Below, piece after piece: positions 13,527 to 23,659 of a stretch of DNA of 64,000 nt. Source of the stretch: Protopterus annectens (lineage: Eukaryota; Chordata; Ceratodontiformes; Protopteridae). Numbering within the stretch: position 1 is the first letter of the stretch; each line of letters begins with the position of its first letter. The notes below the pieces were generated by a model, which saw only the letters and a program-made list of their open reading frames with translations, was not told the DNA's origin and made no database searches. The DNA lies in contig NC_056733.1 in the NCBI RefSeq assembly GCF_019279795.1, positions 1,997,647,659 through 1,997,711,658 of the forward strand, written 5' to 3'. A program made the translations under genes and the position numbers.

Positions 13527-16500
13527 GTAAGTCTGTTGGTCTGCTTAACCATCTTCATTTATCTTATATGCATCATAGTGTTGTTGTTAGAATACTCCTT
13601 AGTGTATTTGTATTCATAGTTATCACACATATTGGTTCCCAGGACAGTCACTGATTATATTAGGGCTGTAATGGGTGTTAAAAACATAAACTACCACAAG
13701 GCATGCTGCATGAGTTGTTTAGTTCACATCGCCTTAGCCTGTGTAACCACTTAACGCATTGTGTTTGTGTAGCCAGATACATTGATCAGTACAGTTTGGC
13801 TTTTAAATGGCATCTTGCTAGTTATCTACACAGCTCCAACAATGGTGTATCAATTGGACCTCTAGCTGAAATATACATCGAGTGCCTACTCAGAGGCACA
13901 AAATATGCAGCAGGAGATGCACTTCCTTTCTTGTCCGGTAGAATCTGTAGTCTTTGCCCTACTGTGGCCTAATAGTACTTATAAAAAACTTGCATTTAAT
14001 CTTAATTAGATAGAAGTGATATGAAGTGCATTCAGACAGTGTGATAATACAAGTGTATGCACCTGATTGCAGGTACGACAATCAAAGTAACCAGTCATCC
14101 ATGGATCCAGTGCCGTCTGCATTGCCACCACTTCAGTCCACTCCAATGTCCATCAGAGCAAATACATCTAGTACACTCTCAGCTCCAAGTCTATTTTCGG
14201 ACAGTAGCAGGTAAAATTGCACCACCGACCGTCACAAGTCCAGTACTTTGCACGGTTACCTAATCTCAGATATGTGAATGGAACACTCTCTGCTTGATTC
14301 TAAATGTACATGCTGATTCTTACCATCTTTTTGTTTTTCAGACACATGAGACACGATGATGATGACTGCATGTCAGATATTGCCTCTGGAAGACATTAGA
14401 GGCAACAATCACGTGCTACATCAGGACTTGTCATACATACCATCGTGCACCTCTCCACGAGGAAGCACAACAGAAAGGTAATTCCAACAGACTACATTGT
14501 GAATGGCAGATTGTAATTGCATATTAAACATGAACACCATTATTTATGTTCACCTCTTCCAGCATGCAAGAATTCACCATTTGTTGATGACCTATGCAGC
14601 AAAAGAGGAAACCTGCATGTATTAGATCATCCTCTGTTGACTATTCTCTCAACAGGTATTAGCTTTAATGCGTGTGGCTCATTTACAGATGCATCACTCT
14701 TGCTTTGCATATACCTAACTCTGTTGGTTTTGGTCTCTCCCTTCTGTTATCTTGCTTTTATGCACTGTGTGCTGGCATCAATTCTGAGCAGCTCTGCAGG
14801 CCTTTGTGAGGAGCCAGAACACAAAATGGAAGACAGTGTGTTCGAGACTGTTTTGCACAACACAGCAAGACAGTCATTAGAAGGAGACAGGTCAACCACT
14901 GCGGATACATTACCAACAAATGAGGAACTTAGTTCCGAATCACTTTCCATGGAATCTGTTGTACTGGTGTACAAGAATAAACTCATACAACTAGCACAGA
15001 AATGCAGGATACAACATTGTGATATATGTAGAGAAGGTGTGTCAGTAACAAACACAGTGAAAGGATCATGCATCAAGCTATCATGGGTAGGTATTATTGG
15101 GCTACCATACAAGCCATACTCATTTGTAATAATACTTGGCATGCATAGTTGGTAACAACACTGTCTTTCTTGTAGGTGTGTTGCAATGGTCATATTGCTT
15201 ACCAGTGGTCAAGTCAACATACAGTTAGGAAGGGTTTACACCTTGGTGATGTTATGATAGCAGTGGCAGTCTTCCTGACTGGAAACAACTATGCTAAGAT
15301 TGCATTGCTAGCAAAGTGTCTTGGCTTAGCATTTATCCACCAAGCCAGTTATTACTGGTTACAGCGAAGATACATAGTCCCAGTCATTACTGACTACTGG
15401 AATGAGATGGTGAGGAATATGTTGTCCACTCGTAAACACATTAATGTGACAATCCTGGGTTAGTCCTTACATTTATCATTAAGGCAAAGTCTATGCAAAC
15501 CATTGGCATTATCCATGTCTGTTTGGGACTTATACCAGCTCTTGTTTATATTGGAAGGTGATGGTCGTATGGATAGTCCTGGACACTCTGCACAGTATTG
15601 CACTTACACATGCATAGATGAGAAAACCAAAGAGATTTTGCTGATACAAGTGGTTGACAAGAGAGAGACAGAACTGAGTTCTCCACGAATGGAGAAATTG
15701 GCCTTTGAAAGGTGCATAAAAACTCTTCAAGATTCACAACTCAGGATAGATGAGCTGGTGACTGATGCACATCCGCAGATTGCTAAACTAATGAGTAAGT
15801 CTTATGTCTGTCTGCACTGTCATACTTGCATTCAACCTTACGGGCTTAAGGTCTGACGGTATGTTTTCCTTTTACAGGGACTAGGTATGCATCAGTCAAG
15901 CACTCCTTCGATATGTGGCATGGGGCCAACAATCTTGGTAAACGAATTAACAAGGTAACAGCAGTGGAAGTGTCCTTCTGTACGTGATTACATTCGCGTT
16001 TTCCAGAATGACTAGCAACGATTTTGGTCACTAGGTCATGACAGTTCTTAAGCATGTGTGTGGATTTACAGAAATGTAGTAAATAAAGCAGTACTTGTGA
16101 ATTGTTCAGATTGTTGGAAAAATACTTTTGACTTAGACATTGTACATTTTAAATGTTTTTGTTATCCTCTCTTATAATGTAAGACTGATAAGTTTCTGAA
16201 ATGTTATTGCTCTGCCTCTCTTGTACCTGTTAGAAATCTTTGTTGAAAAATTGTTAAATATTTTGCTTTAATCATATTCATTACTGTAATTTTAACTGAA
16301 CTGGAGCTTTTCTCCCCGGGCCTCTACTGTAAACGGATATGTATCCAGCTAGACTAGCCCGGTCAACAAATGTAAAATAAATAAATAAATAAATAATTTG
16401 TTCATCACAAGGGTATGACCAGACAGACAGTAGTTACTCTACTGCATTTTTGTGACATTCATGGGAACATGTCTTCTTTAGGGTTCCCATTATGTACAGC

Positions 16501-18822
16501 ACTATATACATTAATGTCTTCTAAAAATGGTGGAAGCGTGGCATTCTAAATCCACGTTTTACAAAAATATTAACTGCACTGACTTCCATTATTCAGTTTG
16601 TAAGCAAAACATCACATTTGTGCCTACAGCGTAGGGTGTATTTGGCTGGAGTACCACACAGAGTATTAATTGTGTGCATTTATGTTTTAGGTAAATAAAA
16701 ATCATTCCTGACATAGGCAACCCATTGCTCTGGAAATTCATACCCTGTTTTTAGTTCTGTGGAGGTTACACATCATGAGAAGTATATCCGATACTGTAAC
16801 CACTTCTATTGTGTCATCATTACCTGCTGATGTGCGAAGCCACTAAAAGGTAGACACTATAACCACCGTGCTCCCCATAGATTGGATGTGATGAAGTAAG
16901 ACTAAGTGGTGGAGTAGTCAAAAATGATCCATGCTTTTGGGCCCTTCTGTCCAAGGATACCGATTCAGTGTTTCCACATATTTGTATTCCTACACTGTCT
17001 CGGTAGTTTTCGTCAGGAACATGTCTTCCCTGCATTTTAACTGTCCTCCACTGTCCATTAGCATTGTGCTAACAGAAGTGTCGATTTATACAGGTTGTTT
17101 AACCTTCATATTGAAAAGTGTCTACTGCCTTATCTATCTAAACTAGTTTTTTGCAAATGTACTGAATAGCAATACAGGGCTAACATAGGTCTATGCAGTA
17201 ACCAGTACTACATTTTCTACACTCGTCACACTTTTCTGAAATCCAGTGCTAGGAATGTTACAGATTGCAGCAAGTTGTGTAAAAGTTAATACGATCATAA
17301 CTGTCAGTGTAAATGTATCAGTTTACAGAAATACACATTTACCTTTTTGTCTACCTGTTTGTTTTTTGGTATTACCCAATAGGCTGGACAGCAGCGTTGC
17401 TGCAGAATTCTCTGTCAGTGGACCAGGCAAATTGTCAATCACTTCTGGTATTGCTGTCAGCACTCGGAGAGTACAGAAGAATTCATAGTATGGAAATGAA
17501 TTGCATTAATCATACAGTTAATTTATATGAAGCAGTATAAGTTGCTATATGAATTTTATTTCTCTTCTGTCTTTTTTACCCATAGATCCATTGGGGTGGT
17601 ACTTTATACCATGTTGTAAACCAGCATGAGTGGGGTAGTGGGATACATGATAATGATGAACCGGTTGGAAAATGTCAGCATGACTCTCTTGGGGCGGAGC
17701 CTGACAGCCCAGTCCATGAAAAGTTAAGGCAGATTGTTCTAGACCTCAGATTTGTGGAGAAAACAAGACATTACGTCAGCTACAGGTAAAGTACTTTTAC
17801 TTTGTGGTTCCTTTTATCAACATTGATGTGCATGTGGACATGAATACCCTGACTTGTGATTTTTAATATTCGCATTTCTCTGTATAGAACAACAGCAGAA
17901 TTAGAACAGTTCCACCAGGTCATATTAAAGTATGCTTCGAAACGGCAGTCCTACACTTTCCTTGCATTTCGGGCTCGGAATTTTCTTGCTGCGATAGACC
18001 ACAACAGCCACCGAGGTCGTCCATATGAGCGTAACAAGGAAGGCAGATATGTGTAAGAAAATACAATAATTCACATACCAGTTCAACAGGCATAGCAATG
18101 TATAGTTTCATTACTTCTAATTGTGTTAGCAACTGTGGACCTAAGTAATGGCATCTGACACGAATGGGTATAAAGATGAAATGCGCACAAGTAGTAATCT
18201 CAGTGAATTTTGAACTCATTTCATATTTTCTACTTTGCAGCTAACAAGGGATGTAATTCATTTTCAGTTGCAGCAGTCTGTATTTCAAGTGCACATACCT
18301 GTAAACACAGGCAGATATAAACACAGACGCATGTGTTACATGTACAACCAATTTTACCGTAATGCAAACAGATAAATCAAGTTACTGACTCCTGCAGTAT
18401 CACCACCACCATTGATCGAAATATGTCCATTATTCTGTTAATGACCGGTAATACTCACATTTGGTCATTTTACCTGAGGTGAGACATATCTAGTCAAGCA
18501 GCTTTGGGTGGACCTACAAGATTGGCTGCCAAACTGTAGTCAGTGTCAGAAATTATGTCAACCATGGCTTACACATTGTATTTTTTCAGCTGTACACATG
18601 TTATGCAAAGCATTAAACTTAAATAAATGCTGTTACTTGACTTTTATTGTATCATGAAGTGTTCTCCACTTTATGTTTAGGTATCGTAGAAAATTTAACA
18701 AGAAAAGTGGACGTTGGACAGTAGTGCGCATGAAACAAAGGAAAGATTACAATTACCTCATACCATTAAAGGAAAACATTTTGCAACGTAGACTGGCAGA
18801 CCACACTAAACTTCACGAATGA
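13318..18822 (+). CDS. Kolobok-like DDE transposase (or domesticated derivative), 12-exon gene
   Basis: Joining 13318-13526, 14073-14210, 14377-14477, 14563-14655, 14800-15086, 15176-15458, 15558-15794, 15878-15954, 17383-17487, 17586-17785, 17888-18052 and 18681-18822 gives 2037 nt, 678 codons plus stop, with every junction in phase and GT-AG. The C-terminal two thirds resemble a widespread DDE family. A first catalytic block is GDGRMDSPGHSAQYCTYT, a second aspartate lies in ELVTDAHPQI, a D(2)H motif is FDMWH, and a late glutamate is in ELEQFHQVILKYASKR. The D(2)H spacing is a known mark of Kolobok transposases, so I favour Kolobok over hAT or P. The predicted role is nuclear DNA cleavage and joining. 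A cysteine cluster (C-x2-C, CRIQHCDIC; CCNGH) precedes the DDE core and may bind zinc. Exon 3 is ambiguous (see its entry). ATG 13318 is preferred over 13276 because CTCTACAG at 13287-13294 could be an acceptor. Domestication versus live transposon is unresolved. Confidence 0.8.
14073..14210 (+). CDS. transposase exon 2
   Basis: The acceptor GATTGCAG|GT restores phase (codon ATG, then YDNQSNQSS). The exon encodes a low-complexity serine/proline/threonine linker (MDPVPSALPPLQSTPMS). The donor is AGCAG|GTAAAA with two bases left over. Confidence 0.7.
14342..14477 (+). CDS. transposase exon 3, frame disturbed
   Basis: A strong acceptor (TTTTTGTTTTTCAG) opens this exon at 14342. The phase from exon 2 reads HMRHDDDDCMSDIASGRH and then hits TAG. 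One frame over, the rest reads DIRGNNHVLHQDLSYIPS, which looks like real coding sequence. Two readings exist. A one-base indel around 14370-14396 may have broken the exon. Alternatively, an internal acceptor (TGTCAG|ATATTG) gives exon 14377-14477, which keeps phase into exon 4 without a stop but has unremarkable sequence. With the first reading, exon 4 would be skipped and exon 5 would start at 14792. Confidence 0.5.
14563..14655 (+). CDS. transposase exon 4 (possibly optional)
   Basis: Acceptor CTCTTCCAG, donor AACAG|GTATT. It encodes CKNSPFVDDLCSKRGNLHVL and beyond. The phase fits the exon 3 (14377 start) and exon 5 (14800 start) model. Confidence 0.5.
14800..15086 (+). CDS. transposase exon 5
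   Basis: Encodes an acidic, serine-rich linker followed by VLVYKNKLIQLAQKCRIQHC and DICREG. The C-x2-C spacing and the match to the KxxVFxxxLxxLxxxC block before the DDE core of relatives support it. The donor is ATGG|GTAGGT, phase 0, giving KLSW joined to VCCNGHIAYQW. An alternative acceptor at 14792 is discussed under exon 3. Confidence 0.7.
15176..15458 (+). CDS. transposase exon 6
   Basis: Starts at TTGTAG|GTG and reads VCCNGHIAYQWSSQHTVRKG, then AVFLTGNNYAKIALLAKCLG, a conserved helical region preceding the catalytic core in this family. The donor is CTGG|GTTAGT, phase 1. Confidence 0.85.
15558..15794 (+). CDS. transposase exon 7 (first and second catalytic aspartates)
   Basis: The acceptor GGAAG|GTG completes a glycine codon, giving GDGRMDSPGHSAQYC. 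A beta-strand block and DKRETELSSPRMEKLAFERC follow, then ELVTDAHPQIAKLM. The aspartates of DGRMDSPG and VTDAH are the likely metal ligands of the RNase H fold. The donor is ATGA|GTAAGT. Confidence 0.9.
15878..15954 (+). CDS. transposase exon 8 (D(2)H motif)
   Basis: The acceptor CTTTTACAG|GG completes an arginine, then ASVKHSFDMWHGANNLGKRI. DMWH is the D-x2-H motif lying between the second acidic residue and the glutamate. The donor is ACAAG|GTAACA, phase 0. Confidence 0.9.
16303..16396 (+). mobile_element. LINE 3' tail (family B) in transposase intron 8
   Basis: Contains GGAGCTTTTCTCCCCGGGCC, CTAGACTAGCCCGGTCAACA and a (AAATA)n tail. It lies in the 1.4-kb intron between exons 8 and 9, in the same orientation as the gene, and does not affect the splice sites. 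Confidence 0.8.
17383..17487 (+). CDS. transposase exon 9
   Basis: The acceptor ACCCAATAG keeps phase 0 and gives AGQQRCCRILCQWTRQIVNH followed by FWYCCQHSESTEEF, matching the NHFWYC block of relatives. The donor GTATGG is weak. A better donor 50 bp on would read through a stop, so 17487 is preferred. Confidence 0.75.
17586..17785 (+). CDS. transposase exon 10
   Basis: Acceptor ACCCATAG, then IHWGGTLYHVVNQHEWGSG, CQHDSLG and HEKLRQIVLDLRFVEKTRHY. This is the cysteine/histidine-bearing insert and VLDxRFxK block of the family. Donor TACAG|GTAAAG. Confidence 0.85.
17888..18052 (+). CDS. transposase exon 11 (catalytic glutamate)
   Basis: Reads RTTAELEQFHQVILKYASKR, then FRARNFLAAIDHNSHRGR. The glutamate of LEQFH is the likely third acidic residue, and YASKR plus the AAIDHN block are conserved around it. 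The donor is TATGT|GTAAGA. Confidence 0.85.
18681..18822 (+). CDS. transposase exon 12 and stop
   Basis: Acceptor TTATGTTTAG, then YRRKFNKKSGRWTVVRMKQR and a short basic tail ending in KLHE before TGA. The basic C-terminus fits a DNA-binding protein. Confidence 0.85.
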
Positions 18823-19094
18823 GCCACACTGTCTTACGATAATCCACGAAACATACAGCCCACAATTGCCCCTTATCAACACCAGACACAAGACAGTTTT
18901 TCGAGGAACACTACTCAAGATTTCAGCAGCATTCAGACAATTTGGAGTAGACATTAGCTTCATTTTAGATGGAAGGACAACAGACATAAAACTTCGGAGT
19001 TATGCGACAAGAAGATAGAACACTCATGCAATTTCCAGCACGATGAAGTTACGTAATTGCTTCTTGTTGCCAATATTAATCTTGCCTTGCATTG

Positions 19095-19100
19095 AATAAA
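19095..19100 (+). terminator. polyadenylation signal of the transposase gene
   Basis: AATAAA lies 273 nt after the transposase stop, with GT-rich sequence downstream (TTGTTATGGAATGTCTCGTT). Confidence 0.5.
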
Positions 19101-19109
19101 ATTGTTATG

Positions 19110-20740
19110 GAATGTCTCGTTGGTCAAATAGTTTAGGATCCACAGATGTGCACTGCTACTTTTTATGTCTGTCTTTATAACCTTTGTATTTTTTTCTTTT
19201 TTTACAGAAGACTACAGCTCCATGAACTGTGCCCCAAACAGTGAAACTACATTGCCAGTTTCCCTGCATTCGCCTAACTGGCCCTTATTTTCACTCACAC
19301 TATTCACTTTGGCCTAATGCAGTGCAGCTGAGAATAATTTTTACAACTTTCTAGTAAAGTGAAAGAAATTTAATGTGCATTTCTAATCTGTTTCAGTGCA
19401 AAATAGTTGTTGAGCATCTCTGCTGTGTGGTTAATTAATAGACTCTACTTTACTAAGTTAAGTGTTCTCCAGCTTTCAAACTGACAATATTAACATCATT
19501 TAGTGTCCCACTAAACCTATTTGAATTAAAATTGTTCAAACAAATTGTGCACTAGTAGGCCATAGTAGGGAATCAGTGTTAAAAATATGGCATGCCTTGA
19601 TCTTGCAAGTGCAATTAGAGTTAATAATTAATACCTTGTGTATTGCTGGTTGAGACATGCTGAGTGTTGTGTTGAGTGAAGGAAACATGTTAAAAAGTGC
19701 TAACTGTGGTAATGCACTGTGTGGTGCAAGTGTAATTGTGCTGCGTCTGACCCAGTCAAGCACAAGTACTTGTACTCCTAGCAAGGACAGATGCAAAAAA
19801 TGATCGCATGCTATGTTACATGCAGTGTAGGCCTTTATGCATATTGCCATAACAATGTAGTTGGTACTCAGTCCAGCATTTGAAAATTGTAAATTTGCAC
19901 AAACTACTGTTAAACACAATCGAGGAAAACTGAAAAAGTTTTTACAGTAGGTTTTAATGGAATATTTCCACAGGAAAATGCAGCTGTAAAACACCCTGTC
20001 AACACATCTAGCCCCTATCAAACCAGAAATTGTGGTGTTTAGGTTGTCATGCATTTCACAAGGGGTAACTGAAACAGAGAGTAGACTTGGAGTTGTCTTT
20101 CACTTGCGAATGGTATCACTATTGGCATGCCCTAACAGTTAAAGTATTACAAATGTAATAATGAAGGTCATCCAATATGTCAGCAATAAACAGGCAACAC
20201 CAGGGACTACAAGCCTACGCGATTTACCTTACGTAGGCTAACTGTAGTTCCGGTGGCCTTATTACTGCAACAATTGTCTTTTATTTTCGTTCTTATAAAT
20301 CATAAAGCAGAGGTCCACAAGGTACATTAAAGGAGCATAAAGTAGTGTAGGCTGTTGGGAATTGTGCAGTTAGTAATAGTATATTACAGGAGTGTATGAC
20401 TTTCCATGGGTATATTGTGCAGTCATGTACACATAATCAGATTTGTTTAAGGCTATGGAGCTGTGGTGTGAAATGAACTGTGAGGAGGTAGGTGTACATC
20501 ACTGCTGTAGTTCATGCTTAGTATTCCTTTTCAAGGGAAAAAGATATGTACTCACAGATGGATGCCAGACATAATTATTAATGAAATGCTGTTAACAAAT
20601 GACCTCTGTGTGGCAACAGAGATTAGCCGAGTGTACTACGTGTCTATTTGCATATGCAGTAGTAGTACTCTGTAGGCTTCTCAGACACAACTTGCCTTCT
20701 ACTAATACAGTCTCTTTGTTTAGTGATTTCCACCTGTACT
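19110..20740. other. spacer between the two spliced genes; no gene recognised
   Basis: A 172-codon minus-strand frame at 19536-20054 has no recognisable domain. The region could hold the promoter and 5' UTR of the next gene. Confidence 0.4.
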
Positions 20741-20948
20741 ACTTTTTCAGACTATGCAGACCATGGAAAACAATAAGAAGAGTGGGATTACTCGTGTACA
20801 GACCCCGTGTGCTTTGAGCACTACACAGGGACAAACACTACCTACAATGTCAGGGAGGCAGAGATGTGAGTTACAGCAAAACAGGAGAGTCAGTTCTCTT
20901 GGACAAAGGCCTACTGCCACTGGACAGAACGCGCAAGACAACAACATG
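20736..20948 (+). CDS. candidate first coding exon of the P2RX7_C-domain gene
   Basis: After an acceptor-like TACTTTTTCAG, the frame from ATG 20754 (or 20763) is open and polar ([13 protein letters not shown] ... NAQDNNM), typical of a disordered N-terminus. Phase 0 to exon 2 needs the weak donor ATG|GTCTTA at 20949. The stronger-looking TTACAG|GTTGTG is out of phase. A missing small exon is possible. Confidence 0.4.
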
Positions 20949-23551
20949 GTCTTACTTTACAGGTTGTGCATCGAACTAGTGTGAAGCTGACACACGAGTT
21001 ATGTAATGAGTCATAGAATTAGTTGTATGTAGGCATACTGTGGGACAAGTAAGTCTTCTTATGTTCATTATAACTGGTATCATATGATGGTTGAGGTGTT
21101 GCATACATTGCATTGTATGTAAATTGCTGTGGGTGTGTGTTGTGTGGTTGTGCATGGGCGGGCCTTGCTTCTCTGAGTTTTGCATCCATGGGTGTAATGA
21201 GCAGTCATTGCATTTTTACTCCAGAGATAGAGGATAGTGTAACGCCAGTGAGGGCATGGTAATGGAGAGGGATGTGATGTGAAATTCATTTGCACACAGG
21301 GTGATACTATTTCAAAATGAATATACTACAGTTATGTTGAAAAAAACCCAGAGGACAGTCTCAGATAATACAATGCTGCCTGTTATTTATGATGTACTGA
21401 CATCTTTGCTACAGCTGCTAGTCTCTTGCCTTAGGCAAGTATGATGCATCTATTGTAGTCCACAATATGTCTGAGTACCTCCAGGTAGCTAATTTTGGTA
21501 CTTTCAAGGAATCCCGAGGAACTAAATGACCAATCTTGGCAAAGGCAATCAATGGAAGTTTGACAAAGCATAGGAGTGTTAGATCGTGGAAGGATTACTG
21601 AGTCAGCTAACTGCATTGCCGGTTGAGCGTATTGGTGACTGTACCATGTCTGTACAATACTAGAGGTACTGGCGTAAATTGCAGTGGGGCAACAAACAGG
21701 GTATTTGCCTAATAAGGGGCATCATGGTAGTATGTGTAGCCAGCTTCTGAAGGTAGTAGATGTAAGTGACATGAAAGTGCACCTTGGAAATCAATGCATG
21801 GATGAGGGCACTTGGATTATATCTAATAACAACCACAGTAACAGTTGGAGAGCAATACCTAACATTGTATAATAAGCTTTGGCAGTATTCATTTAATGAG
21901 CAGTGTCAATTGTTTTGGGCATAGTTGCATGCACAGGTTTAATTAGTACATTCCTTTTTGACTAAGATGCTTATTCTGGTGCACTTACAGGCAAGAATTA
22001 ACGGGTTTTCACAGGAAGACATGCGTCAGCTGTTCACTGTTATTGCAGAACATAATCCTCAACTAGTACAGGAGATTCTGGATGAGAATGAGTCCATTAA
22101 CATCACACATGATGGTCGAAGTAATGCAGAACTACCTCCCCCATGGTGCCTGTGCCATTGCTGCAGGAGTATGCCGACTGCAAGAGAGAGAGTCTACTGT
22201 GGGAATGGGCCCACAAACTGTTTGTCATTAATTCCGGTAAGTACCTGGTTATTACAACAGTATGTGGTTGATTGGCCACGAGCATTTCCAGTTAATTTGA
22301 TTGTATGTAGTGAAGACATTGTCACAGCAGTTACTTCGCAGCATTACATGCCAGCTAATTTGCCATTCTCTGAGCAGGTGTGCTTTCTATGTCTAGTACT
22401 AACTTTCAAATGCACTTGACAGCCTACATTTCTTTCAGGTTGTAGCTGTTAGCCTCAGAAATGTATTGTTTCTGAAATTTTCCTTAGCGATAGATTAACA
22501 TGCCTTTGCATATTTGACTATTGATCCTGATCAGATAATTGGTTGTACTTCAATATTTCTAAAAACTTTGCAAAAGGCACTTGATTTATGTGGCAGTTAA
22601 GTCGATGCACACATCACCAGTCATTACTGATGGAAAGATATGATACTGACAGTGCTGATGACCGTATGGACAGAGTTAGCTGACCTCAACTCATGTTGAT
22701 GCAAGATTAATGTATATAACTATCTTGCTTTGATGCATGGTACAAGTGCAATAACTTACATCAGTAACAGTTACCCCTGCAGCTTTGAATTCATGTATGT
22801 GCATGTTAACCATTCATGATGGATGGTTCATGACATACCATGTAACAGTGTAGAATATATATGTCTAACGTAATGTGATAACATACATGTAAAACACTGT
22901 CACATCAGTTCTTAAAATGGAACATATAGCTATGTGTCGATCATGCCTGAATGTGCTGTATCTAAACAGAAATACAGTTAAGATGTGGAGTGCATGTATC
23001 TGTAGCAGTCAGCTGTAAAAACTAATGTCATATGCATTTTCAGGTGAACATTCGCATGAGACTTCTTACCTGTTTTGAAAAAGAAAAGGAGTCTATTGTC
23101 TTAGTTTATGTGACACCGAATCTAAAGTCGAATTAAAACAATACAGCCTGAGTGCATTTGAATGGGCATCCATTGGCTTACTACCTCAGTTGTATAACAT
23201 GTTCAGGTAGTCTTAGTATGTCTCAAAAGAATTGCCCTAGTCCCTAGCTGGAAATTAATTATTATATTTTTCTCTCTCTAGGAAATGAGTGAAATTGTCA
23301 TACATCAAGGTGTACTACGTGTTGCGGATACATACAGACGGTCAATTTTCGGAATACCTGTGGAAACTGATGAAAACCGGCGATACAGACACGCTTCATA
23401 TCGGCAGTTTACGGTCTGGCGTTACGGCCGACTGGGAAGCAGAGTTCGTAGAGTAATTCCAAGTTGCTGTGTGTGGCGAATTCGTGACCATTATCCTGAT
23501 GCATTAGGACAGTATACTGGTTTTCTACCACATCGGAGGGGGGGGGGTTGA
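20754..23551 (+). CDS. P2X7-C-terminal-domain (zinc 'ballast'-type) protein, multi-exon
   Basis: Exons 21991-22236 and 23282-23551 join in phase (phase 0, GTAAGT donor) and encode a P2RX7_C-type domain. It reads [20 protein letters not shown], then CGNGPTNC, a short linker, [20 protein letters not shown] and [19 protein letters not shown], ending [13 protein letters not shown] and stop. In P2X7 this domain is a cytoplasmic, cysteine-rich zinc- and guanine-nucleotide-binding module. In many animals it also occurs in proteins without the channel. No transmembrane segment is seen, so this is not a P2X receptor. A candidate first exon begins at ATG 20754 (polar, glutamine/threonine-rich) but its junction is uncertain. 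It lies on the same strand, 1.9 kb after the transposase gene. Confidence 0.75.
21991..22236 (+). CDS. P2RX7_C-domain exon with cysteine cluster
   Basis: Acceptor GCACTTACAG; the exon reads [32 protein letters not shown], then [14 protein letters not shown] and YCGNGPTNC. The amphipathic helix followed by W-C-x-C-x2-C-R-x-MPT is the signature start of the P2X7 C-terminal domain. Donor TTCCG|GTAAGT. Confidence 0.8.
23282..23551 (+). CDS. P2RX7_C-domain final exon
   Basis: Acceptor CTCTCTCTAG, then [49 protein letters not shown] and DHYPD. The tyrosine-arginine-histidine block and IPSCCVW are hallmarks of the second half of the domain. The stop follows a run of nine G, so the last residues could be altered by a homopolymer length error. 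Confidence 0.85.
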   Translation, partial: EMSEIVIHQGVLRVADTYRRSIFGIPVETDENRRYRHASYRQFTVWRYGRLGSRVRRVIPSCCVWRIRDHYPDALGQYTGFLPHRRGGG

Positions 23552-23640
23552 CTGTTAATATAATATTTTCATGTGTCAGTTAGTATTGCCATAGCAAACC
23601 AGCTGGTAACTGGTCTGCAGTGTGATGATTGTTGTTTAAC

Positions 23641-23646
23641 AATAAA
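23641..23646 (+). terminator. polyadenylation signal of the P2RX7_C-domain gene
   Basis: AATAAA lies 90 nt after the stop, followed by a GT-rich stretch (TGTATTTGTATGTGTTTTTG). Confidence 0.6.
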
Positions 23647-23659
23647 ATCAGAATTATTC

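Noticed and set aside
14517-15155. 212-codon plus frame as a single-exon protein
   Set aside because: It runs through exon 4, an intron and exon 5 of the transposase gene; only the exon parts look coding and the splice sites fit better.
14747-15193. 148-codon minus frame
   Set aside because: Antisense shadow of transposase exon 5.
19536-20054. 172-codon minus-strand frame between the two spliced genes
   Set aside because: No recognisable domain or motif; length is within chance for AT-moderate DNA of this size, and no splice or promoter context supports it.
20754-23551. P2X7 receptor gene
   Set aside because: Only the C-terminal cysteine-rich domain is present; no channel exons, transmembrane segments or ATP-binding ectodomain were seen.
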